From F23-B02 sp963650165 (lineage in GTDB: Bacteria > Bacillota > Clostridia > Oscillospirales > Oscillospiraceae), in assembly GCA_963650165.1 (NCBI GenBank), contig CAVJKX010000034.1, positions 1 to 13,280 on the forward strand: 13,280 nt of DNA, given 5' to 3'. Within the stretch, counting starts at the first letter, position 1, and each line of letters starts with the position of its first letter. Positions 5,345 through 13,101 of the stretch are shown one piece after another. The notes beneath the pieces are model-generated. The model saw nothing but the letters and a program-made list of their open reading frames with translations. It searched no databases and was not told the DNA's origin. Position numbers and translations under genes: made by a program.

Positions 5345-5398
5345 GAACCGGGCGCCCGCAATAAACGTATAGGCACAGCCTCAATGCGCCACTAAAAA
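5345..5398 (-). repeat. Truncated R100 repeat next to the htpG promoter
   Basis: On the minus strand this is the first half of R100 only: TTTTTAGTGGCGCATTGAGG through CCTATACGTTTATTGC to GCCCGGTTC. There it breaks off and a full R100 begins. The same break point occurs on the other side of htpG (7406-7460). Confidence 0.7.
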
Positions 5399-5401
5399 TC
5401 C

Positions 5402-5429
5402 TTGAAAAACGGGAATAATGTGTTATAAT
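5402..5429 (+). promoter_or_regulatory. htpG promoter
   Basis: TTGAAA (5402-5407), a 16-base spacer and TATAAT (5424-5429), with a TG extension before the -10, make a strong housekeeping promoter beginning 4 bases after the repeat ends. No CIRCE-type inverted repeat (TTAGCACTC/GAGTGCTAA) is present. A short GCCCT/AGGGC hairpin (5445-5463) lies in the 5' leader. Confidence 0.82.
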
Positions 5430-5490
5430 AAAATATTATAATTTGCCCTTGCTGCGCGAGGGCTCCCGTAAGGTAAACGGAGGTTTTAAA

Positions 5491-7413
5491 ATGGCAAAAA
5501 AGCAATTTAAAGCAGAGAGCAAGCGCCTGCTTGACCTGATGATCAACTCGATCTACACCAACAAGGAGATATTCCTCAGAGAGATCATCTCCAACGCGTC
5601 CGACGCGATCGACAAGCTGTGCTACATCTCGCTGACGGACGACAAGGTCGGCCTTGACAGGAGCGACTACCGCATCCGCATCACCGTTGACAAGGACGCG
5701 CGCACGATCACGGTGTCCGACAACGGCATCGGCATGAGCCAGGAGGAGGCCGAGAAGAACCTCGGCGTCATCGCAAAGAGCGGATCGTTCAAATTCAAAA
5801 ACGACATGAGCGCCGAGGAGGCGGAAAAAGACGATATATCCATCATCGGCCAGTTCGGCGTGGGCTTCTACTCGGCCTTCATGGTCGCCGACAAGGTCAC
5901 GGTCGTGACCAAGAAGTACGGCGAGGAAAAGGGCGTCAAGTGGGAGAGCACCGGCGCCGACGGCTACACCGTCACCGAGTGCGACAAGTACAAGCCCGGC
6001 ACGGACGTCATCATGCACATCAAGGAGGATACCGACGAGGAGATCTACGGCTCGTTCCTCGAGATATGGAAGCTCAAGGCGCTGGTGAAGAAATACTCCG
6101 ACTATGTCCGCTGGCCGATCGTCATGGACATCACCCATCAGGAGCAGCAGCCCACCGGCGAGAACGACGCCGACGGCAATCCCGTCATGCACTCCGTCAA
6201 CGTCACAGCACCCGAGACGGTCAACTCCATGGTGCCCATCTGGCAGCGTCCCAAGACCGAGGTCACCGACGAGGAGTGCATCGAGTGGTATAAGGAAGCC
6301 AACCGCGACCAGACCGACCCCGCCGCGCTGCTGAGAGTAAACGCCGAGGGCGTGGTCGCGTACAAGGCAATGCTGTTCATCCCCGGCAAGGATATCGACA
6401 ACGCCATATCCGGCGCGACGAAGCGGGGCGTCAAGCTCTACTGCAACGGCGTGCTGATCATGGAAAACTGCGACAAGCTGCTGCATGACTATTTCGAGTT
6501 CGTGCGCGGCGTCGTCGACTCCCCCGACCTGAGCCTGAACATCTCGCGCGAGGTGCTTCAGCACAACCGCCAGCTCAAGGTCATCGGCCAGAACCTCGAA
6601 AAGAAGATCAAGGCCGAGCTCGAAAAAATGATGCGCGAAGACCGTCCGAAGTACGAGGCCTTCTGGCGCAACTTCGGCATCCACATCAAGTGCGGCGTCT
6701 GCGACGAATACGGCCGCTACACCGATTTCCTCAAGGACCTGCTGATATTCTACACCTCCGAGGACTCCATGCAGTCGCTCAAGGAGTATGTTGACGCGAT
6801 GCCCGAGAGCCAGAAGGCCATCTACTACGCCTCGGCCGATACCGTCAGACACGCAATGGCGCTGCCGCAGTGCGAGGAGGTCCGCTCTCGCGGCTATGAG
6901 ATACTCTACCTCGATCACCCCATCGACGAGACGGTGCTCGGCCAGCTGCGCATGTACGAGGGCAAGGCCTTCGTGAACGTCCTGACCGAGGATCTCGGCT
7001 TCCAGACCGAAGAGGAAAAGAAGGCCGCCGAGGAGAAGGCCGTCGAGAACAAGGAGCTGCTCGACTTCATACGCGACAGCGTCGGCGACGAGAAGCTCAA
7101 ACAGGTCACCTTCTCGAGCAAGCTCGTTTCCTCGGCCTGCTGCCTTACCTCGACCGGCGGCTTCACGCTGGAGATGGAGAAATATTTCCGCAACGGCCCC
7201 AGCGAGGAGATGCGCAAGCTGCGCGCCGACCGCGTACTCGAGCTCAACGACTCGCATCCGGCCTGCCTTGCGATAAAGAAGGCCTACGACGACGGCGATA
7301 AGGACAGAGCCGCCGACCTTTCGAAGATACTCTACGCACAGTCCGAGCTCATCGCCGGTGTCGAGATCGAAGACCCCACCGCCTACGCCGAGCTCGTCTG
7401 CAAGCTTTTTTAA
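5491..7413 (+). CDS. htpG: Chaperone protein HtpG (bacterial Hsp90)
   Basis: This is the ATP-dependent Hsp90 chaperone, which acts as a cytosolic dimer on folding and remodelling of client proteins. The 640 residues fit the family. The N-terminal GHKL ATPase shows REIISNASDAIDKL with Glu31 and Asn35, DNGIGM (residues 77-82), and GQFGVGFYSAFMVADKV (about 120-136). The middle domain contains the SREVLQHNRQLK stretch with the conserved arginine that contacts ATP gamma-phosphate. A C-terminal dimerisation domain follows, without the eukaryotic MEEVD tail. The ATG start has GGAGG 7 bases upstream; earlier in-frame TTG codons lack a site. It stands alone with its own promoter. The TAA stop lies within a degenerate R100 end, and the gene is enclosed by inverted repeats of about 335 bp. 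Confidence 0.96.
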   Translation: MAKKQFKAESKRLLDLMINSIYTNKEIFLREIISNASDAIDKLCYISLTDDKVGLDRSDYRIRITVDKDARTITVSDNGIGMSQEEAEKNLGVIAKSGSFKFKNDMSAEEAEKDDISIIGQFGVGFYSAFMVADKVTVVTKKYGEEKGVKWESTGADGYTVTECDKYKPGTDVIMHIKEDTDEEIYGSFLEIWKLKALVKKYSDYVRWPIVMDITHQEQQPTGENDADGNPVMHSVNVTAPETVNSMVPIWQRPKTEVTDEECIEWYKEANRDQTDPAALLRVNAEGVVAYKAMLFIPGKDIDNAISGATKRGVKLYCNGVLIMENCDKLLHDYFEFVRGVVDSPDLSLNISREVLQHNRQLKVIGQNLEKKIKAELEKMMREDRPKYEAFWRNFGIHIKCGVCDEYGRYTDFLKDLLIFYTSEDSMQSLKEYVDAMPESQKAIYYASADTVRHAMALPQCEEVRSRGYEILYLDHPIDETVLGQLRMYEGKAFVNVLTEDLGFQTEEEKKAAEEKAVENKELLDFIRDSVGDEKLKQVTFSSKLVSSACCLTSTGGFTLEMEKYFRNGPSEEMRKLRADRVLELNDSHPACLAIKKAYDDGDKDRAADLSKILYAQSELIAGVEIEDPTAYAELVCKLF

Positions 7414-7460
7414 CGGCGCATTGAGGCACCTACCTATACGGAGACTGCATGTGCCCGGTC
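7406..7460 (+). repeat. Truncated R100 repeat overlapping the htpG stop codon
   Basis: The repeat end (TTTTTTAACGGCGCATTGAGG) overlaps the last codons of htpG, so TAA is read out of the repeat terminus. It continues CACCTACCTATACGG to GCCCGGTC and stops exactly where the copy at 5345-5398 stops. A full R100 follows. Confidence 0.68.
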
Positions 7461-7661
7461 TTTTCAGAGGCGCATTGAGGCACCTACGGATACAGATGTC
7501 TCTGGCAGCCCGGTATCGAGACGTTGGAATAAATAAGAGCGTTTCGCGCCCCATTAGTGCGGAAAAAGATTTGTTTATTCCGTTAATTCGCTTTCCTGCG
7601 CGGCAGCCGGTCGGGCTGATGCAATAAATGTATCGGTACGATGTGAAAACGCCTCTGAAAA
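7461..7661. mobile_element. Inverted R100 pair (201 bp, terminal inverted repeats)
   Basis: It is bounded by TTTTCAGAGGCG (7461-7472) and CGCCTCTGAAAA (7650-7661). The plus-strand R100 (7461-7562) retains CCCGGTATCGAGACGTTGG, AAATAAGAGCGTTTCGCG and TTAGTGCGG. The minus-strand unit has GTATCGGTACGATGTGAAAAC. It aligns along its length with the reverse complement of 5147-5344. Confidence 0.68.
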
Positions 7662-7739
7662 TCCGTGCGCAGAGCGCACACCGCAATTATTCACTATTCA
7701 ATATTCAATCTTCATTCGCAGAAGCTCCGCTTCTGCGCT
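7662..7739 (+). repeat. Linker block, inverted copy
   Basis: This block contains a GTGCGC-AGA-GCGCAC hairpin (7665-7679), four 7-bp units (ATTATTC, ACTATTC, AATATTC, AATCTTC; 7686-7713) and a CGCAGAAGC-TCC-GCTTCTGCG hairpin (7717-7737). It is the reverse-complement order of the blocks at 254-336 and 5076-5146. Confidence 0.7.
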
Positions 7740-7761
7740 GCCTTCCCCTCAAGGGGAAGCC
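7740..7761. repeat. Remnant of the terminator-bearing element (possible excision scar)
   Basis: GCCTTCCCCT joins CAAGGGGAAGCC. The left 10 bases match the outer end of a type B hairpin and the right 12 match the outer end of a type A hairpin, in the order expected if the whole TBE between them had been lost. The join makes a new short hairpin (CTTCCCCT/AGGGGAAG). Confidence 0.6.
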
Positions 7762-7798
7762 AATGGCCGCGCCGACTTCAGTGCGAAGTAATTTTGCA

Positions 7799-7897
7799 CC
7801 GCACTCTCGGGACGCGAAACGAATTTATTTATTCCGTTGCATCCGGTCGGGCACCGGCAAAAAACGTAAAGGCAGGGCGTTGATGCGCCTCTGAAAA
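7799..7897 (-). repeat. R100 repeat ending one base before the hemW start codon
   Basis: On the minus strand it reads TTTTCAGAGGCGCATCAACG, then GCCTTTACG, GGTGCCCGACCGG, GGAATAAATAA, CGTTTCGCGTCCC and GAGTGCGG. It replaces the region where the hemW ribosome site would normally lie. No convincing promoter could be found in 7762-7898. Confidence 0.75.
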
Positions 7898-7898
7898 A

Positions 7899-9155
7899 AT
7901 GGACAGACTTGGAGTTTACATTCATATACCGTTCTGCGTTTCAAAATGCAGCTACTGCGATTTCTACTCGATCGCGGGCGGCAAGCAGCGCATGCCCGAC
8001 TATCAGTCGGCGCTTTTGTCGCACATAAGCGAGTCGGCCGAGGCGATGAGCAGCTACGAGATCGACAGCATCTACATCGGCGGCGGCACGCCCAGCTGCT
8101 ACGGCGCAAAGCGCATCGTCGAGATCCTCGACGAGCTCAAGCGCATGGGCAACGTGCGCCTCGATTCCGAGATCACCGTCGAGGTGAACCCCGACACGAC
8201 GAAGCTTGACGAGCTCAGGCTCCTGCGCGCGGAGGGTGTGAACCGGCTCTCGATCGGCGTGCAGTCGGCCAACAACGACATTTTGAAGATCATCGGCCGG
8301 CGGCACAACTTCCGCCAGGCGGAGATCGCCGTCGATACGGCGCGCGAGGCGGGCTTCGAGAACGTGAGCCTCGACCTCATCTACGGCCTGCCGAGCCAGA
8401 CGCGCGGCGACTGGGCCGAGACGCTCTCGCGTGCGCTGGAGCTGCACCCGGAGCATCTTTCCTGCTACGGCCTGAAGCTCGAGGAGGGCACGCCCATGTA
8501 CCGCAGCTACCTCGGCTCGCCGCTGATCCCCGACGAGGACGAGCAGGCCGACATGTATCTGTACACGGTCGATACCCTGAAGCACTTCGGCCTTGAGCAG
8601 TACGAGATATCAAACTTCGCCATCCCCGGCTTTGAATCGCGGCACAATCTGAAATACTGGCAGCTTGACGACTACATGGGCTTCGGCCCCGGCGCGCACT
8701 CCTGCGCGGGCGGCGTGCGGTACAGCTATGTGCGCGATCTTGACCGCTACGTTTCCGCCGTCGTGGGCGACAGCATGATAATCGACGAGTACGAGAAGAT
8801 CGTGCCGATACAGAAGGCCACGGAGTATCTCATGCTCGGCATGCGCACGGTGCACGGCATATCCGAAAAGGAATACCACAAAATATACCGCAGCGACTGG
8901 GCTCCCATCGAGGAGACCTTCGAGCTGTTCGGGCGCAAGGGCTGGGCGGAAAAGAACGGGGAGCGCTGGCACCTCACTCCGGCGGGCTTCCTTATATCGA
9001 ACGTGCTCATAAACGCCGTTCTGGAGGCTCAGACCGGCGCGAAGGTCGAGAACAACCCCTGGATGCGCGACGCGATACGCAGCGAAAAGAAGCAGGAGCT
9101 CCCGCAGGGCGAGTATGAGCGCTTCACCTCCGTTTACAGGGATAAAATGAGCTGA
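7899..9155 (+). CDS. hemW: HemW-type radical SAM protein (heme chaperone)
   Basis: HemW is a radical SAM family protein that binds heme and is proposed to deliver it to membrane targets; it is often misannotated as oxygen-independent coproporphyrinogen oxidase. The 418-residue product has the cluster motif CVSKCSYC (Cys13, 17, 20) in YIHIPFC...DFY, the SAM-binding GGGTPS (61-66), EVNPDT and SIGVQS, and a C-terminal HemN_C-like region with MLGMRTVHGI. It lacks the N-terminal extension of true HemN. The ATG is set by the conserved GVYIHIPFC start. There is no Shine-Dalgarno sequence before it: an R100 repeat ends one base upstream. It heads a unit in which the VanW gene starts 13 bases after its stop. 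It may depend on read-through from htpG or on an unrecognised start signal. Confidence 0.92.
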   Translation: MDRLGVYIHIPFCVSKCSYCDFYSIAGGKQRMPDYQSALLSHISESAEAMSSYEIDSIYIGGGTPSCYGAKRIVEILDELKRMGNVRLDSEITVEVNPDTTKLDELRLLRAEGVNRLSIGVQSANNDILKIIGRRHNFRQAEIAVDTAREAGFENVSLDLIYGLPSQTRGDWAETLSRALELHPEHLSCYGLKLEEGTPMYRSYLGSPLIPDEDEQADMYLYTVDTLKHFGLEQYEISNFAIPGFESRHNLKYWQLDDYMGFGPGAHSCAGGVRYSYVRDLDRYVSAVVGDSMIIDEYEKIVPIQKATEYLMLGMRTVHGISEKEYHKIYRSDWAPIEETFELFGRKGWAEKNGERWHLTPAGFLISNVLINAVLEAQTGAKVENNPWMRDAIRSEKKQELPQGEYERFTSVYRDKMS

Positions 9156-9168
9156 GAGGGTGACCGGC

Positions 9169-10782
9169 ATGACAAAGGGTAAGCACGAGGCTCCGAAGAA
9201 AGAGAAAAAAGCTGAGCCGGCAAAAAAGAAAAAAAGCACCGGCGGCGCGGGAAAAGCGCTGGCGGTGATCGTCATAGCAGTCGTCGTGTGCGCGGCGCTG
9301 GTCTTCGGCGGGGGCTATCTTGCCGGACACTCGGATAAGATCCACCCCAACATGACGCTCGGCGGCGTTTCGATCGGCGACATGACAGTCGCGGAGGCGA
9401 CCGCGGCGCTCGAAAAGGCGGACTGGAAGGCGGATGTATCGAGCGTCAGGGTGACGCTCCCCGGCGAGTACGGCTTCACCGTCACGGCTGCCGAGGCCGG
9501 GCTCGAGCTCAGCTGCGCCGAGGCTGCGCAGGCAGCGTATGACTACGGTCACTCCGGCAGCATAATACAGGATCTCGTGTGCTATTTCAAATGCATAACG
9601 GGCTCCGTCACGCAGGGCGATATCATGCAGGAGGCAAACGCCGAGGGCATAAAGACGGCAGTCGGCAAGGCGCTTGCCGATTACAGCGAGCGCATGGGCG
9701 CAGGCTATGAGCTTGACGAGGACAATGCCGTCCTGAAAATGGTCAAGGGTTCGGGAGCTACGGATATAGACGCAGATAAGCTCTGCGATATGATAGTGTC
9801 GGCCTTCGGCGAGGGCGGCGGCAGCGTGAGCTATACCGCGCAGACTACGGACTCCTCCGAGCCCGATTTCGACAAGCTGCACGAGGAGATCTGCACCGAG
9901 GTCCTCGACTCCGCCTACGATCCCGAGACGCAGAAGGCTACGGAAAGCCGCGTCGGCATAGAGTTTGACGCGGATAAGGCAAAGGAGCTCTGGGACAAGG
10001 CCGAAAACGGCGAGACGGTGAAGATACCGCTCACGGTCACGCAGCCGAAATATACGCAGGAGCAGCTTGACAAGATGCTCTTTGCCGATAAGCTCGGATC
10101 CATGACGACGGGCTACGCCTCGAGCACCGAGAACAGAGCGACAAACGTCGAGCTCTCGGCGAAAAAGATAAACGGCTATATCCTCGCTCCGGGCGAGACG
10201 TTTTCGTATAACACGGTCGTCGGCAAGCGCACGGCCGAGGCGGGCTTCAAGTCCGCGGGAGCCTACGCCGGCGGCAAGGTCGTGCAGGAGATAGGCGGCG
10301 GCATATGCCAGACCTCCTCGACGCTCTACTGCGCGGCGCTGTACGCAAATCTTGAGATCGTCGCGCGCGACGAGCACGGCTTTGCCGTTTCCTATGTCCC
10401 CTGGGGCATGGACGCAACGGTCAGCTGGGGCGGCCCGGAGTTCAAATTCAAAAACAACCGCGAATTCCCGATAAAGATCGTGACAAAATGCGAAAACCGC
10501 CAGCTCACGATAGAGATCTGGGGCACCGATGTCGACGGAAGCTATGTTAAGGTAGACTATTCCGCCTGGACGGTGTATGATACAACGTATCCGAGCGTGG
10601 CAATAGGCACGGGCGCCGTGACCTACCGCTGCGTTTACGATAAGGACGGCAACCTTATAAGCCGCAACAAGGAAGCAAGCAGCTACTACCACTACCACCC
10701 CGAAAATATTCAGTGGCCGACACCGTCGCCCACTCCGGCATCCGAAGAAACGACCGCTCCGGCGGAAGAAGCTCAAGCATAA
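9169..10782 (+). CDS. VanW-domain membrane-anchored protein with PG_binding_4-type region
   Basis: The function is unknown; the family (YoaR/VanW-like) is linked with the Gram-positive cell envelope. The 537-residue product has a Lys-rich cytoplasmic start (residues 1-25), one membrane anchor (about 28-52) and a long extracellular part. That part begins PNMTLGGVSIGDMTVAEATAAL, typical of the putative peptidoglycan-binding domain that precedes VanW. The VanW domain (about 312-450) shows NRATNVELSAKKING, PGETFSYNTVVGKR and EIGGGICQTSSTLYCAAL. The tail is a low-complexity Pro/Thr/Glu/Ala stretch. I prefer the ATG at 9169, with GAGGGTG about 6 bases upstream, over GTG at 9160. It is cotranscribed with hemW and metG by spacing. 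VanW domains occur widely outside vancomycin clusters, and no van ligase genes are here, so resistance is not implied. Confidence 0.88.
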   Translation: MTKGKHEAPKKEKKAEPAKKKKSTGGAGKALAVIVIAVVVCAALVFGGGYLAGHSDKIHPNMTLGGVSIGDMTVAEATAALEKADWKADVSSVRVTLPGEYGFTVTAAEAGLELSCAEAAQAAYDYGHSGSIIQDLVCYFKCITGSVTQGDIMQEANAEGIKTAVGKALADYSERMGAGYELDEDNAVLKMVKGSGATDIDADKLCDMIVSAFGEGGGSVSYTAQTTDSSEPDFDKLHEEICTEVLDSAYDPETQKATESRVGIEFDADKAKELWDKAENGETVKIPLTVTQPKYTQEQLDKMLFADKLGSMTTGYASSTENRATNVELSAKKINGYILAPGETFSYNTVVGKRTAEAGFKSAGAYAGGKVVQEIGGGICQTSSTLYCAALYANLEIVARDEHGFAVSYVPWGMDATVSWGGPEFKFKNNREFPIKIVTKCENRQLTIEIWGTDVDGSYVKVDYSAWTVYDTTYPSVAIGTGAVTYRCVYDKDGNLISRNKEASSYYHYHPENIQWPTPSPTPASEETTAPAEEAQA

Positions 10783-10794
10783 GGAGAGAATACA

Positions 10795-12738
10795 ATGGAA
10801 AAGGGCAAGTTTTATATCACAACACCGATCTACTACCCCTCGGACAAGCTGCACATAGGCCATACCTACTGCACCGTTGCCACCGACGCCATCGCACGCT
10901 ATAAGAGAATGTGCGGCTATGACGTCATGTTCCTGACCGGCACCGACGAGCACGGCCAGAAGATCGAGGAAAAGGCCAAGGCCGCGGGTCTTTCGCCCAA
11001 AGAGTTCGTCGACAGGATCGTCGAAGGCCCCGGCGGCATCACCGATCTGTGGAAGCTCATGAATATCTCCAACGACCGCTTTATCCGCACGACCGACGAC
11101 TACCACGTTCAGGCCGTCCAGCGCATCTTCAGGAAGATGTACGACAAGGGCGATATCTACAAGGGCGCATATAAGGGCATGTACTGCACCCCCTGCGAGA
11201 GCTTCTGGACCGAGAGCCAGCTCAAGGACGGCAAGTGCCCCGACTGCGGCCGCGAGGTGCATTACGCCGAGGAGGAGGCATATTTCTTCCGCCTTTCCAA
11301 GTACGCAAAGCCCGTTCAGGAGCTGCTGGAGACCGGCACCTTCCTCGAGCCCGCTTCCCGCGTCAACGAGATGATAAACAACTTCATCAAGCCGGGTCTT
11401 GAGGATCTGTGCGTGTCGCGCACGAGCTTCACCTGGGGCATCCCCGTCGATTTCGACCCCGGCCACGTCGTCTATGTCTGGGTCGACGCGCTGTTTAACT
11501 ACACCTCCGCACTCGGCTTCCTCAACGATAAATACGACGATTACGATAAATACTGGCCTGCCGATGTCCACGTCGTCGGCAAGGAGATAGTCCGCTTCCA
11601 CTCCATCATCTGGCCGGCAATGCTCATGAGCATGGAGATGCCCCTGCCGAAGAAGGTCTACGGCCACGGCTGGCTGGTCATCGACGGCGGCAAGATGAGC
11701 AAGAGCAAGGGCAACGTCGTCGATCCGTACAAGCTTGCGGATATGTTCGGCGTGGACGCGCTCAGGTTCTTCCTGCTGCGCACCTTCCCCTTCGGCTCGG
11801 ACGGCAACTTCTCCAACGAGCTGCTGATCTCCACGATAAACACCGACCTTGCAAACGACCTCGGCAACCTCGTATCGCGCACCACCGCGATGGTCGAGAA
11901 ATACTTCGGCGGCACCCTGCCCGCGGAGCGCGAGGCAGCAGAGCTCGACAGCGAGCTCACCGAGCTTGCCAGAACCAGCCGCGAGAAGTACGAGCAGCAG
12001 ATGGATAAGCTCCAGCTGCACCTTGCGCTCGAGGAGGTATTCAGGCTCATCCAGCGCGCAAACAAGTACATCGACGAGACCGCGCCCTGGCAGCTTGCCA
12101 AGGACGAGAGCAAGAAGGCACGTCTTGCAAGCGTGCTGTATAACCTGCTCGAGTGCCTGCGCATAAGCCTCATCATGCTCAAGCCCTTCATCCCCGAAAG
12201 CTGCGAAAAGGCCTTCGCTCAGATCGGCGCATGCGGAGAGTACGCAAGCTGGGACAGCGCCGCCGTGTTCGGCACGCTTCCGGCCGACGTCACCGTTCAC
12301 AAGGGCGAGACGCTCTTCCCGCGCCTTGACATGGACAAGGCCCTCGCCGAGCTCGAGAAGCTCAACGCTCCGGCAAAGCCGAAGTTCGACCCCATCGAGC
12401 CCGAGGTCACGATCGACGATTTCTCAAAGTGCGATATGCGCGTGTGCAAGGTCCTCTCCTGCGAGGCGGTCAAGAAGAGCAAGAAGCTCCTCAAGTTCAT
12501 GCTAGACGACGGCACGGGCACACCGCGCCAGATACTCTCCGGCATCCACGAGTTCTACGAGCCCGAGCAGCTTGTCGGCAAGACCGTCGTTGCGATCCTT
12601 AACCTGCCCAACCGCAAGATGATGGGTCAGGACTCCTGCGGCATGCTCATCTCCGCCGTGCACGAGCACGACGGCAAGGAGGAGCTGCACCTGCTGATGC
12701 TCGACGACAATATTCCCGCCGGCTTCCGCCTGTGCTGA
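10795..12738 (+). CDS. metG: Methionyl-tRNA synthetase
   Basis: This class I synthetase charges tRNA-Met with methionine in the cytosol. The 647 residues include the nucleotide-binding HIGH motif (residues 20-23), the KMSKS loop (300-304) and a zinc-type knuckle with Cys131, Cys134, Cys148 and Cys151. An alpha-helical anticodon-binding domain follows (NKYIDETAPWQLAKD). The C-terminal OB-fold tRNA-binding appendix (about 535-647) has DFSKCDMRVCKV, LPNRKMMGQDSCGML and supports dimerisation in related enzymes. The ATG has AAGGAG 8 bases upstream, overlapping the VanW stop codon, which indicates translational coupling within one operon. No T-box leader is possible in the 12-base gap. Confidence 0.97.
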   Translation: MEKGKFYITTPIYYPSDKLHIGHTYCTVATDAIARYKRMCGYDVMFLTGTDEHGQKIEEKAKAAGLSPKEFVDRIVEGPGGITDLWKLMNISNDRFIRTTDDYHVQAVQRIFRKMYDKGDIYKGAYKGMYCTPCESFWTESQLKDGKCPDCGREVHYAEEEAYFFRLSKYAKPVQELLETGTFLEPASRVNEMINNFIKPGLEDLCVSRTSFTWGIPVDFDPGHVVYVWVDALFNYTSALGFLNDKYDDYDKYWPADVHVVGKEIVRFHSIIWPAMLMSMEMPLPKKVYGHGWLVIDGGKMSKSKGNVVDPYKLADMFGVDALRFFLLRTFPFGSDGNFSNELLISTINTDLANDLGNLVSRTTAMVEKYFGGTLPAEREAAELDSELTELARTSREKYEQQMDKLQLHLALEEVFRLIQRANKYIDETAPWQLAKDESKKARLASVLYNLLECLRISLIMLKPFIPESCEKAFAQIGACGEYASWDSAAVFGTLPADVTVHKGETLFPRLDMDKALAELEKLNAPAKPKFDPIEPEVTIDDFSKCDMRVCKVLSCEAVKKSKKLLKFMLDDGTGTPRQILSGIHEFYEPEQLVGKTVVAILNLPNRKMMGQDSCGMLISAVHEHDGKEELHLLMLDDNIPAGFRLC

Positions 12739-12750
12739 AAGGAGCGCAAC

Positions 12751-13101
12751 TTGAGCCTTAATCTGAATGTCATTAAATTTTTGCAGCAGTACGACAGCGA
12801 CCCCGCGCTGCGCGAGAGGGTCGAGCAGGCCGAAATGATGTATCCCGGCTCGCTCGAGATCCGCGAGTCGGTCGTCGAGGACGTGCTGATCCCCATCGCG
12901 GAGGACATGGGCCTGGGCTTCACGCTCATGGACCTGTATAATTACGAGCGTCAGCTCAAGCACGAGCGCAGCCGCGATGTTGAGCTCAGCGAGGCCGAGC
13001 TCCGCGCCGCCGACACCGAGTATCACTACTGGCTCGTCGATAAGGGCTGGGCCAACGACGAGTCCTGCTTCAGGCAGACCGAGCAAAAGGGCATCGACTA
13101 G
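12751..13101 (+). CDS. Small Nif11-like protein of unknown function
   Basis: This 116-residue acidic protein starts at TTG, with AAAGGAG 6 bases upstream and only 12 bases after the metG stop, so it is very likely translated from the metG operon. Residues 6-70 resemble the Nif11 helical domain: VIKFLQQYDSDPALRERVEQAE, an extra stretch of about 15 residues, then LIPIAEDMGLGFTLMDLYNYERQLK. The remainder is acidic and helical (SEAELRAADTEYHYWLVDKG) and ends in a short tail with one Cys. There is no GG cleavage site, Cys-rich core or modification enzyme nearby, so a role as a natural-product precursor is not supported. The TAG stop is directly followed by an R100 repeat. The family call is moderate; that it is a gene is well supported by the start signal and codon use. 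Confidence 0.72.
   Translation: MSLNLNVIKFLQQYDSDPALRERVEQAEMMYPGSLEIRESVVEDVLIPIAEDMGLGFTLMDLYNYERQLKHERSRDVELSEAELRAADTEYHYWLVDKGWANDESCFRQTEQKGID

Noticed and set aside
5402..5490. CIRCE or other heat-shock operator before htpG
   Set aside because: No TTAGCACTC/GAGTGCTAA inverted repeat is present; only a short GCCCT/AGGGC hairpin was found.
5392..7686. A 764-codon open frame on the minus strand covering htpG
   Set aside because: It is the antisense shadow of htpG, runs into repeat DNA at both ends, and has no ribosome site or recognisable domain.
7628..7894. Small frames in the repeats with shared peptides (MYRYNVKTPLK, AHRNYSLFN) at 201-383, 5010-5384 and 7628-7894
   Set aside because: The shared peptides reflect nucleotide similarity of R100 and the linker block. 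The 7-bp arrays differ by whole units and shift the frame between copies, and there are no ribosome sites, so coding is unlikely.
7899..9155. Oxygen-independent coproporphyrinogen III oxidase (HemN)
   Set aside because: The N-terminus begins directly at GVYIHIPFC with no HemN extension, and the C-terminal features fit HemW, the heme chaperone branch.
9169..10782. Glycopeptide resistance gene
   Set aside because: The VanW domain is real, but none of the ligase, dehydrogenase or dipeptidase genes of a van cluster is nearby, and this domain is common in ordinary Firmicutes envelope proteins.
9124..12300. A 1058-codon open frame on the minus strand across the VanW and metG genes
   Set aside because: It is antisense to two well-identified genes, its product is a low-complexity Leu/Val/Asp/Ala-rich string with no domain, and it arises from the GC-rich codon pattern of the real genes.
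12751..13101. Precursor peptide of a modified natural product
   Set aside because: There is no GG-type leader cleavage site, no Cys/Ser/Thr-rich core, and no modification or export gene in the window.
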